From JAOZTV01 sp965371805 (GTDB lineage Bacteria > Acidobacteriota > Aminicenantia > UBA2199), in contig CBDUZW010000004.1 in assembly GCA_965371805.1 (NCBI GenBank), forward strand, positions 1 through 64,000: a stretch of DNA of 64,000 bases. The letters are read 5' to 3'. Of this stretch, positions 1 through 8,113 are shown piece after piece. Within the stretch, counting starts at the first letter, position 1, and each line of letters starts with the position of its first letter. A program made the position numbers and the translations under genes. Under the pieces are notes generated by a model. It saw nothing but the letters and a program-made list of their open reading frames with translations. It did not search any database and had not been told where the DNA came from.

Positions 1-20
1 GCGGGTCTAACTAACAAAAA

Positions 21-44
21 AATCAACCTAAATTTAAGTTGATT
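21..44. repeat. AT-rich palindrome upstream of the GH2 operon
   Basis: A 24-bp near-perfect palindrome (22 of 24 positions symmetric) with arms AATCAAC and GTTGATT around an AAATTT centre. It has an A-run on its left, so read on the minus strand it would be a hairpin followed by a T-run, a possible terminator for a gene to the left of the window. It could equally be an operator for the glucosaminidase operon. Nothing in the sequence decides between these. Confidence 0.4.
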
Positions 45-68
45 AAAAATTTAGGGTGTAAATTATAT

Positions 69-97
69 TTGACACAAAGTAAAATCTATGGTAGTTT
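69..97 (+). promoter_or_regulatory. Candidate sigma70 promoter for the GH2 operon
   Basis: A perfect -35 hexamer TTGACA at 69-74 is followed 17 bp later by TAGTTT, a weak -10 (3 of 6). Transcription would start near 104, leaving a leader of about 40 nt with a GGGG ribosome-binding stretch before the ATG at 146. The weak -10 would suit an activated or repressible promoter; that is inference. Confidence 0.35.
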
Positions 98-145
98 TTT
101 TTATGTAAGTGCTTAAATGGTACACAAAATTAATACGGGGTAAAT

Positions 146-2758
146 ATGATAATTTTTAAAACCAGGACTTATAGTTTCATTATTTTTTTCTTATTAACCT
201 TCGTTACATATACAAATGCATTTTCAAAACAGACTGATTTTGGGAATGACTGGTATATAGCCTCATCTTTTGAAATAAAATTAACAGGGGAAGAGATATC
301 TTCAACTAACTCTGAATTTAATTTGGAAAATTGGTATTCAACTAATGTTCCTTCCACTGTTCTGTCAACTTTAATAAAAAACGGTGAATATAAAAATATT
401 TACTTTGGCCGAAATATCAGTAAGGTGAATAAAGAGAGGTTCTCCCATCCCTGGTGGTATAGAAAAGAATTTAAAATTAAAAATGTTAACGGTAACATTT
501 ATCAATTAATCTTTAATGGATTAAATTATAGGGCGGATATATTCATTAATGGTAAAAAAATTGGAGATTCCAGGAAAATTTTTGGAACTTTTTTAAGATT
601 TAACTTTAATCTTTCTAATAATATCAGGCAGGGGAAAAATATTATTGCTGTAAAAGTTTATCCACCTGAAAAAGGTGTCTATAGTGTTGGGTTTGTAGAT
701 TGGAACCCACGTCCTCCAGATAATAATATGGGACTTTGGAGGACGGTGAAGCTTGTAGAAACAGGAAAAGTTTCACTATCTGATGTATTTGTAAAACCTT
801 ATCTGAATACAGAAAAATTAGATGGTGGAATTCATGTCTCTGGAACAGTAAAAAATTATTCCAATATCAAGTTAAAGGGAACAGTCTCTGCTTATGTCAA
901 GGAATCTGGAAGTATCGTTTCGAAAAGTTTTGAACTTTTGCCTTTTCAGGAGAAGCGAATTAATATAGCCCATATATATTTCCCCAAGCCTAAACTCTGG
1001 TGGCCTCATACGCTTGGGAAACCATATTTATACAATCTTGAGCTTAGAACTGTAGTTGGTCAAAAGTTATCAGATCTAGATAGCATCAGGTTTGGAATCA
1101 GAAAGGTAGAGGACTATAAGACCCGGGAAGGATTTAGAGGGTATAAGATAAATGGAAAAAAAGTTTTGATAAAAGGTGGTGGCTGGGTTGATGACCTATC
1201 TTTAACCTATGATAAAGATAATATTAAAACACAGATACAATATATAAAAGATATGAATTTTAACACAATCAGGCTTGAAGGTTTATGGGGAAACAGCCAG
1301 TATATGTATGATCTTGCTGATGAGAATGGCTTGTTAATTATGATTGGCTATACCTGTCACTGGGAGTGGGCTGATTATCTTGGTGTTCCGGTTGATGAAG
1401 ACTTCAATGGTTCTAAAGATAAAAAAGTACAAAAAATACTGACTGATTATTTTAAAGATCAGGTTATATGGCTTAGAAATCATCCCTCTGTTTTTGTCTG
1501 GGCTGTAGGCAGTGACAAAATCCCTTTTCCTGGTCTTGAGAAAAAATACATTAAAATATTAAATGAACATGATGGTACAAGAGCCTATTTAGCTGCTACA
1601 AAAGAATTTACCAGTAAGGTAACCGGCAATACAGGTGTGAAAATGAGAGGTCCTTATGCATGGACAGCTCCGGTTTATTGGTATGAAGATACTAAGAATG
1701 GCGGTGCCTTTGGATTTAATTCCGAAACAGGTCCCGGCGCTCAAATACCAGTAATTGAAAACTTGAAAAAAATGATTCCTGCAGACAATCTCTGGCCCAT
1801 TAATAAAGAGTGGGATTTTCATTGTGCAAGAAATGAATTTAAAAATATTTCAAGATATGTAACAGCACTGAATAATCGATATGGAAAATCAAAAAATTTA
1901 GAGGAATTTGTAAAAAAAGCTCATATTATGGATTATGAACTAATAAGGCCAATGTTTGAAGCGTTTATAGTAAACAGACATAAATCAACTGGAATTATTC
2001 AGTGGATGATTAATTCAGCATGGCCCCAAATGTTCTGGCAGTTATATGACTGGTATCTTGTCCCGACTGGAGCTTATTATGGAGCAAAAAATGGTTCTAA
2101 ACCATTACATATAATCTATAGATATGGCTTTAATGATATCTGGGTTGCAAATGAACAATTTAAGAAACAGGATAATATAAGAGCAGAAATTACATTATTT
2201 AATAAAAAATCAAAAATAACTTTTAAAAAAAATATTGATTTCAGTATTGAGGAAAATAAGTCTATTCCTTTAAAGATCAATATTGGAAAATATATAAAGA
2301 AAAACATATTAAGCTTTATCTCTTTAAAATTATTTAAAGGAGAAAGTGAAATAGATTCCAACTTTTATTGGGTTTCTAATAAGATGGATATTCTTGACTA
2401 TAAGAAAACTGAATGGTTTTTAACCCCGGTTAAAAGTTATGCTAATTTTTCTTCAATAAATACTCTTCCTGAAACAAAAATTGAAGCTGTTTATAAAATA
2501 AAGACCAAAAAAAACGAAGACATAGTTGAACTAAAAATTAACAATAAGGCAGATAAAATTGCCTTTTTTATTAATGTTAAAATATTGGATAAAAATGGAA
2601 ATTATATTATTCCTGTATCTCTTAGTGAAAATTTTTTCAGTATTTTACCTTCAGGAGAAAAAACAATAAATTTTAGAATTACTAAAAATAAGATTTACAA
2701 TATTTGCATAGATGGATGGAATACTGATCCTGTCAATTTTAAAAATGTAAAATTTTAA
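146..2758 (+). CDS. Secreted exo-beta-D-glucosaminidase, GH2 (CsxA-like)
   Basis: Predicted periplasmic or secreted GH2 enzyme removing glucosamine from the non-reducing end of chitosan oligosaccharides. Seen: a signal peptide (residues 1 to about 26), an N-terminal sugar-binding jelly roll (HPWWYRKEF, DWNPRPPDNNMGLWR), an Ig-like domain, the TIM barrel from about 330, and C-terminal Ig-like modules. Known: GH2 exo-glucosaminidases such as Amycolatopsis CsxA use an Asp acid/base where other GH2 enzymes have Glu. Here VGSD gives D457 and NSETG gives E527, 70 residues apart, close to the CsxA spacing. This makes glucosaminidase more likely than mannosidase. First gene of an operon with a permease 14 bp downstream, a sugar kinase and a TonB receptor. 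Confidence 0.85.
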   Translation: MIIFKTRTYSFIIFFLLTFVTYTNAFSKQTDFGNDWYIASSFEIKLTGEEISSTNSEFNLENWYSTNVPSTVLSTLIKNGEYKNIYFGRNISKVNKERFSHPWWYRKEFKIKNVNGNIYQLIFNGLNYRADIFINGKKIGDSRKIFGTFLRFNFNLSNNIRQGKNIIAVKVYPPEKGVYSVGFVDWNPRPPDNNMGLWRTVKLVETGKVSLSDVFVKPYLNTEKLDGGIHVSGTVKNYSNIKLKGTVSAYVKESGSIVSKSFELLPFQEKRINIAHIYFPKPKLWWPHTLGKPYLYNLELRTVVGQKLSDLDSIRFGIRKVEDYKTREGFRGYKINGKKVLIKGGGWVDDLSLTYDKDNIKTQIQYIKDMNFNTIRLEGLWGNSQYMYDLADENGLLIMIGYTCHWEWADYLGVPVDEDFNGSKDKKVQKILTDYFKDQVIWLRNHPSVFVWAVGSDKIPFPGLEKKYIKILNEHDGTRAYLAATKEFTSKVTGNTGVKMRGPYAWTAPVYWYEDTKNGGAFGFNSETGPGAQIPVIENLKKMIPADNLWPINKEWDFHCARNEFKNISRYVTALNNRYGKSKNLEEFVKKAHIMDYELIRPMFEAFIVNRHKSTGIIQWMINSAWPQMFWQLYDWYLVPTGAYYGAKNGSKPLHIIYRYGFNDIWVANEQFKKQDNIRAEITLFNKKSKITFKKNIDFSIEENKSIPLKINIGKYIKKNILSFISLKLFKGESEIDSNFYWVSNKMDILDYKKTEWFLTPVKSYANFSSINTLPETKIEAVYKIKTKKNEDIVELKINNKADKIAFFINVKILDKNGNYIIPVSLSENFFSILPSGEKTINFRITKNKIYNICIDGWNTDPVNFKNVKF

Positions 2759-2772
2759 TAAGGGGAAAAAAT

Positions 2773-4026
2773 ATGAAAAGGAATTATATGATAGTGTTGT
2801 TGATTATGGTAACATTTTTTGTTATCTCTTTTTTAACAAATATACTTGGGGCTATTAATCCAAGTGTCTCAGAAAGTTTTTCATTAAATCAAACAATGGC
2901 AGGGTTTCTACCTTTTGCTTTTTTTATAGCATATGGATTAATGTCAATACCTGCAGGTTTCATGGTTGAAAAGTATGGCGAGAAAATAATGATGTTGCTT
3001 GCTTTTATTCTGGCAACGGGTGGTTCATTACTATTTGCATTTTTTCCGATTTTCAATATATTTGTAATCTCACTGTTTGCAATCGGCACAGGTATGGCAA
3101 TTCTTCAAGTTGTTATAAATCCTCTTTTAAGAGTTGCAGGAGGAGAGGAACATTATGCTTTTAATTCTGTATTAGCTCAACTTATTTTCGGCGCTGCATC
3201 ATTTGTAGCACCCCTTGTTTACTCAAATATTGTTGTAGGGATGGAAAAAGGTGAGGGATTGATGAATTCAATCTTTTCCAAAATAACAGTTAAAGGTCTG
3301 GAGTGGGTTTCAATATATTGGATTTTTGCAGCTTTGACTATTTTGATGATTGTTTTGGTCTCTGTAATGAAGTTTTTAAAGGTTGAACTTAATGAGGACG
3401 AAAAATCCGGCACAAGAGAGACTTATCTTGAATTGTTTAAAAACAAAACTGTTATTTTATACTTTTTTGGCATATTTGCTTATGTAGGAGCGGAGCAGGG
3501 AATTTCATACTGGATGTCAAAGTTTTTACAGATATACCATAATTATGACTATAAAACTATTGGAGCAGAAGCTGTCGGTAATTTTTGGGGACTTATGACA
3601 ATAGGTGGAATTTTAGGCTTATTTTTAATAAAAGTATTGGACAGCAAGCTTGTATTAAAAATATTTACTTTTTTATCAATTATCTGTTTTTCTATTGCAC
3701 TATTTGCAAATGCAAAGTTTTCTCTTTATGCATTTCAATGGAGTGGGTTTTTCCTCTCTGTGATGTATCCTATTATAATTTCTCTGGCCTTAAATTCAGT
3801 GAGTAAACATCATGGCTCTTTTGCAGGTATTTTAATAACCGGAATAATGGGAGCAGCAATAGTACAGTTATTAATTGGATTTATAAGTGATTTTACATCA
3901 TTAAAGGTTGGTATGGCTTTAAACTATGTGATGCTGGCATATATTCTCAGTATTGGATTCTGGTCCAAACCTTTAGTAAATAATGCCACTATTAATATGA
4001 AAAAAATGATTAAAAATGAAATATGA
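2773..4026 (+). CDS. MFS sugar permease, FHS family (FucP/NagP-like)
   Basis: Inner-membrane proton-coupled sugar importer of the fucose-galactose-glucose:H+ symporter type, 417 aa with about 12 hydrophobic helices. The helix-4 region GTGMAILQVVINPLLR matches the conserved stretch of FHS transporters, and AYGLMSIPAGFMVEKYGEK is the loop 2-3 signature. Between the glucosaminidase and the ROK kinase, its likely substrate is glucosamine, GlcNAc or a short oligomer (inference). AGGGG precedes the ATG. Its last 11 bases overlap the kinase gene, so translation is probably coupled. Confidence 0.85.
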   Translation: MKRNYMIVLLIMVTFFVISFLTNILGAINPSVSESFSLNQTMAGFLPFAFFIAYGLMSIPAGFMVEKYGEKIMMLLAFILATGGSLLFAFFPIFNIFVISLFAIGTGMAILQVVINPLLRVAGGEEHYAFNSVLAQLIFGAASFVAPLVYSNIVVGMEKGEGLMNSIFSKITVKGLEWVSIYWIFAALTILMIVLVSVMKFLKVELNEDEKSGTRETYLELFKNKTVILYFFGIFAYVGAEQGISYWMSKFLQIYHNYDYKTIGAEAVGNFWGLMTIGGILGLFLIKVLDSKLVLKIFTFLSIICFSIALFANAKFSLYAFQWSGFFLSVMYPIIISLALNSVSKHHGSFAGILITGIMGAAIVQLLIGFISDFTSLKVGMALNYVMLAYILSIGFWSKPLVNNATINMKKMIKNEI

Positions 4027-4870
4027 TAAACATTCGACTTTTATCGGTGTTGATCTTGGCGGTACAAACTTAAGAGTAGGAAAATTCTCTAATCTACAGT
4101 TAATAGATGTATCTTCATCTCGTGTATCCGCCGATGCATCTGAAGAAATTGTTTTAAATGAGGTTTATGAAGCGATAGATTCTTTTTTTGATGAGGATGT
4201 AAAAGCGATCGGATTGGCAGTACCCAGTGTTGTGGATACAAAAAAAGGGATTGTATATAATGTTGCAAATATTCCCTCCTGGAAAGAGATTCATTTAAAA
4301 GAACTTTTTGAAAAAAGATATAATGTTGATGTTTTTGTAAATAATGATGCGAATGCCTTTGTTTTGGGAGAGGCCTGTTTTGGGAAAGGAAAGGCATATG
4401 AGAATGTAGTTGGACTTACTCTCGGAACAGGAATGGGCTGTGGTATTGTAGTTGATAAAAAGCTTTATAATGGTTCTAATTGTGGAGCAGGTGAAATCGG
4501 AACAATGAAGTTTCGTGAACATACACTTGAATATTACACTAGTGGTGAATTCTTTAAAGAGGAATTAGGTTGTGATGGAGTTGATCTGTATAGAAAGGCG
4601 AATAATAATGACAGAGAATCCTTAGAAGCATTTGAGAGTTTTGGAGAAAATCTGGGTGAAGCGATCATGGTTGCCCTGTATGCTTATGATCCTGATATTA
4701 TTGTTATCGGGGGTTCTATAAGTAAATCGTATAAGTTTTTTAAAGAAGCAATGCAAAAAAAGATAAAGGAATTTGCATATCCTCATATTATTGAAAAGAT
4801 TAAAATAGAAGTGTCAGAGCAGGACAATATAAATCTTATTGGAGCTATCTGTCTCTGTTTTGAAATATAA
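4016..4870 (+). CDS. ROK-family sugar kinase lacking the zinc loop
   Basis: Cytosolic ATP-dependent sugar kinase, 284 aa. The phosphate loop GVDLGGTNLR lies at residues 11-20, the catalytic Asp is D111 in NNDANAF, and the ROK signature LGTGMGCGIVVDKKLYNG follows. Most ROK kinases have a His plus CxCGxxGC zinc site after GAGEIG; here the text runs from GAGEIGTMKF to EYYTSGEFF and that loop is missing. It overlaps the permease gene by 11 bases, so it probably phosphorylates the incoming sugar. Glucosamine or GlcNAc is the best guess from context; glucose cannot be excluded. ATG 4016 is chosen because it starts just before the phosphate loop. Confidence 0.85.
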   Translation: MKYDKHSTFIGVDLGGTNLRVGKFSNLQLIDVSSSRVSADASEEIVLNEVYEAIDSFFDEDVKAIGLAVPSVVDTKKGIVYNVANIPSWKEIHLKELFEKRYNVDVFVNNDANAFVLGEACFGKGKAYENVVGLTLGTGMGCGIVVDKKLYNGSNCGAGEIGTMKFREHTLEYYTSGEFFKEELGCDGVDLYRKANNNDRESLEAFESFGENLGEAIMVALYAYDPDIIVIGGSISKSYKFFKEAMQKKIKEFAYPHIIEKIKIEVSEQDNINLIGAICLCFEI

Positions 4871-4890
4871 TAATTTTAAAGGAGGTAGTT

Positions 4891-7800
4891 ATGGGTAAAA
4901 TCCCGCAGAAAATTTTTATTTTTACATTATTAACGCTATTGTGTGTTGGCTTTATTTATTCTCAGGCTGTTCATACTGGGAAACTTGTTGGAAAGATTAC
5001 ATATGATGGTAAATCGGTTCCTGGTGTTTTGATTACGATTGAAGGAAATGCCTTAATTGAAGGAAAACTTTCAACTGTATCAAATGAGGAAGGTAGATAT
5101 CATTTTGCATCTCTTCCAATTGGTATTTATGTAGTAAAAACAGCCCTTAAGGGGTTCGATTCACAAATTCAAGAAAAAATTACTATTCAAGCTGGTAAAG
5201 TTTTTTTAGCTAATTTTGTTTTGAATCTTGGGAAAATCACAGAATCTATCACTGTTGAATCAACAGCATCTATTATTGATGTGAGAACTGCGACAACATC
5301 TCAAACAGTTGATAGGGATATGATTAAACATCTTCCTAGTACCAGGGATGTTTTTTATGATCTGGCAACGAGTACTCCAGGTATGTTTGATGCCGGTAAT
5401 GAATCATCCTGGCTTCCGAGTCCAACGGCTTATGGTGGAGCATCAAATGAAAATGTCTTTCTTGTAAATGGCATAAACACAACTAACCCGAGAAGTGGTA
5501 GTTTTGGTTCTATTGTTAATGTTAACTACAGCTCTGTAAGTGAAGTTAGAATTATAGCTCTTGGATCAAAAGCTGAGTATGGAAATTTCTCCGGTGTTGC
5601 AATTGATGTAATTACAAAATCTGGTACTAATAAGTTTCATGGTAACGTTGGTTTTTTTTCAAATATTGGTAATATCGTAAGCAATCAGCCTTCTTCAGGT
5701 TCTGATTTTGGAGCAGATTTTTTGTATATCAATGAAGGTGATAATATTTTTAATAACCCGACAAAAGATATGGAAATCAGTTTTACATTAGGTGGACCGA
5801 TTGTAAAAAACAAATTATGGTTCTATGCAGGTGTTGATTTTGTTGATTCAAGACAAGAGGTTCCTTTCTTTGAACCTGAAAAGGGATATAAGGGAAGATA
5901 TTATGATCTTAAGTTGACTGGGCAAATTGCTTATAACTTAAGAGCATGGGTAAATTATCATTTTGAAAATAATGAAAACTCAAATGAAAGCTGGGGAACT
6001 CTTGGATGGGACCCAGATGTAGTCTATAATCCTAAGTTTAAAACACATGCTGTTTCTGCTGAGTTACAATGGAATGTTGGTGGGACAACTAATATTGCAG
6101 CCAAATACTTAGGTTTCTGGAATACTCAAAAATCCTATCTACCTGATAATGCACCTGATCAACCAGCAATTGTAAACTGGTGGAAATGGGTCCCTAAAGA
6201 TATGGGAATAGGCGGGGCATTTCCATGGGTAGAATCATATAGAAATAATCGCCAGACTGTTCAGGCAGATGTCTCGACTTATACGGATGATTTTCTCGGT
6301 GAACATGATATGAAGTTTGGAGTTCAATATACCAAGTCCAAGGGAAATTCTTTTTCCGGTTATTTCCATGGCTATGGTTTAACTGTATATCCATATGCAT
6401 GGGATCAAAGTGTGGAATACATGCAGGATTATTTTGGTGGATTCCCTATGTATGGAACTAAAACAACGAGAGATCCTTTCTTAACAGTCAGAGAAGCAAA
6501 TTCTCTGGGTGTTTTCTTTGATGATGAATGGACGGTAGGAGATAGATTAACATTTAATATTGGTATGAGATACGACAGAATGACAACTAAGTTTGGAGAA
6601 GGTGCAGTATATAATCAGCCCTCAAGTCCTTCTGAAATTTATGATGCAACTCTGAAAAGAACAAGAAAAGGATCCGATAATATTTTTGATTTTAAAACAT
6701 TCTCACCTCGTTTGGGATTTGCATATATGTTAACCAAAGATGCAAAAACAGTTTTACGAGCAAGTTATGGACGATATTATACTCCGATAAGTGTTGAAGC
6801 GCTTGGTGAAGGTGGTCCGGACATGGATAGTATTTATACTGAAAATATGAGTTATTTATTGCCTTTAGATCAAGTGGATTTGAACGGTGACGGAATAATA
6901 AGTGGTGATGAAGTTATAGCTGCATCAAGAATAATAAGAAGTCAAATCCCAACTGACATGTATACAGGTGAACATGATCCTTCTTATTTATTGAATGTTG
7001 CTGATGATCTCAAGGATCAATATACGGATCAATTAACAGTTACTTTTGAACGTGAGTTATTTAAGGATTTTAAATTTGCAGCTTCATATATATATAAGAA
7101 TACTAAAAATATGATTGTCCGCTGGCCAATGGACAAATTAACAGGTGAAGAATGGAATACTCAAACGATTCCCTATACAACTGAAGATGGTGTTGATATG
7201 AATCTTGAGGTTGTACCTTTCACAGATTTTAATGGAGATGGTGTACTTGATGGTAGTGATGTTGAATATTTTTATAATGCAGGTAATTATGAATGGAGAA
7301 ATTTAAAAGAATATAATGGAACGGATGCCCGTAGAAAGTATGAAGGCTTGCAATTTGTTTTTACCAAAAGATACTCAAATAGATGGCAGATGATGGCGTC
7401 ATTCCTCTTTTCGAGAAGTGATGGTGTAGCAGGAAGAAACAAAAGGCAGGATCAGGATATGAATATTGAATCACCTAGTTTTTTTGGGGGTGATAGTTGG
7501 ATTAGTGATTATAATCAACTAGCAAATAATATGACAGGTCCTCTTCCTTTTGTTCCAAAATTTGAATTGAAATTCAATGCATCATATACTATACCAAAAA
7601 TTGAAGTTGATTTAGGTGTAAGGTTCAGATATAATTCCGGAAGAGCTTTATGGAGAATTGCTGATGTGGATGTATGGTCGTTAGGAGTACCTGTCTTACA
7701 CTCCTGGGATATGTGGAATGATGAATTCGAAGAGGGTAGTGTAATGTTTTGTTCAGATGGCGTTCAAATATTATCTACAGATTCAGAAAAGCCTGAATAT

Positions 7801-8004
7801 TTGCCAGGAAATAAGATCCTTGATCTACATATCTCAAAATCATTTAAGGTTATGAATGGTTCATTAAATGTAGGTTTTGATGTTTTAAATGTTTTTAATG
7901 AAGGACATGTTACAAACGCACTTGTAAAGGGTGATGGTTTTGGAAGGATTACAGGTATAACCAATCCTAGAATTATAAAACTTAATCTCGTATATGAGTT
8001 TTAG
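4891..8004 (+). CDS. TonB-dependent outer-membrane receptor, Oar/SusC-like
   Basis: Outer-membrane receptor, 1037 aa, probably importing glucosamine oligosaccharides for the three upstream genes. Order: signal peptide (1 to about 25), a CarboxypepD_reg-like beta-sandwich (about 30-115, GKLVGKITYDGKSVPGVLI), plug domain (about 130-240, IDVITKSGTNKFHG), and a beta-barrel ending in an aromatic residue (LNLVYEF), as is usual for barrel insertion. Two EF-hand or dockerin-like loops, DLNGDGIISGDE and DFNGDGVLDGSD, lie in extracellular-type regions and may bind calcium. The ribosome-binding site AAAGGAGG is the strongest in this operon. No SusD-like partner is adjacent. The carbohydrate assignment rests on context. 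Confidence 0.9.
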   Translation: MGKIPQKIFIFTLLTLLCVGFIYSQAVHTGKLVGKITYDGKSVPGVLITIEGNALIEGKLSTVSNEEGRYHFASLPIGIYVVKTALKGFDSQIQEKITIQAGKVFLANFVLNLGKITESITVESTASIIDVRTATTSQTVDRDMIKHLPSTRDVFYDLATSTPGMFDAGNESSWLPSPTAYGGASNENVFLVNGINTTNPRSGSFGSIVNVNYSSVSEVRIIALGSKAEYGNFSGVAIDVITKSGTNKFHGNVGFFSNIGNIVSNQPSSGSDFGADFLYINEGDNIFNNPTKDMEISFTLGGPIVKNKLWFYAGVDFVDSRQEVPFFEPEKGYKGRYYDLKLTGQIAYNLRAWVNYHFENNENSNESWGTLGWDPDVVYNPKFKTHAVSAELQWNVGGTTNIAAKYLGFWNTQKSYLPDNAPDQPAIVNWWKWVPKDMGIGGAFPWVESYRNNRQTVQADVSTYTDDFLGEHDMKFGVQYTKSKGNSFSGYFHGYGLTVYPYAWDQSVEYMQDYFGGFPMYGTKTTRDPFLTVREANSLGVFFDDEWTVGDRLTFNIGMRYDRMTTKFGEGAVYNQPSSPSEIYDATLKRTRKGSDNIFDFKTFSPRLGFAYMLTKDAKTVLRASYGRYYTPISVEALGEGGPDMDSIYTENMSYLLPLDQVDLNGDGIISGDEVIAASRIIRSQIPTDMYTGEHDPSYLLNVADDLKDQYTDQLTVTFERELFKDFKFAASYIYKNTKNMIVRWPMDKLTGEEWNTQTIPYTTEDGVDMNLEVVPFTDFNGDGVLDGSDVEYFYNAGNYEWRNLKEYNGTDARRKYEGLQFVFTKRYSNRWQMMASFLFSRSDGVAGRNKRQDQDMNIESPSFFGGDSWISDYNQLANNMTGPLPFVPKFELKFNASYTIPKIEVDLGVRFRYNSGRALWRIADVDVWSLGVPVLHSWDMWNDEFEEGSVMFCSDGVQILSTDSEKPEYLPGNKILDLHISKSFKVMNGSLNVGFDVLNVFNEGHVTNALVKGDGFGRITGITNPRIIKLNLVYEF

Positions 8005-8016
8005 AACAAATAGTTT

Positions 8017-8047
8017 ACGATGGGGCATAGCCCCATCGTTTCTTTTA
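8017..8047 (+). terminator. Rho-independent terminator of the GH2-TonB operon
   Basis: A perfect 10-bp stem (ACGATGGGGC with GCCCCATCGT) and a 3-nt ATA loop, followed by TTCTTTT, 12 bases after the TonB receptor stop codon. It is GC-rich against an AT-rich background, so chance is unlikely. Confidence 0.85.
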
Positions 8048-8076
8048 TCTACTTATTATAATAATAAGTAGATAAA
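8044..8076. repeat. 33-bp perfect AT-rich inverted repeat
   Basis: Arms TTTATCTACTTATTAT and its complement meet around a single base, immediately after the terminator and just ahead of the next transcription unit. It may be a second terminator stem, an anti-readthrough hairpin, or an operator for the sulfatase-fold operon. Confidence 0.55.
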
Positions 8077-8094
8077 GAATTGTATAGATTACTG

Positions 8095-8103
8095 TGATAT
8101 AAA
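8095..8103 (+). promoter_or_regulatory. Extended -10 promoter element
   Basis: TGATATAAA fits an extended -10 (TGn plus TATAAA). No good -35 sits at the usual spacing, and the palindrome at 8044-8076 covers that position. A start about 7 nt downstream leaves only a few leader bases before the ATG at 8114, which has no Shine-Dalgarno sequence. Confidence 0.35.
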
Positions 8104-8113
8104 ATTAAATATT

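Noticed and set aside
6870..7270. Dockerin-type cellulosome modules in the TonB receptor
   Set aside because: Two isolated calcium-loop-like stretches lie far apart in the barrel loops, not as a paired dockerin domain.
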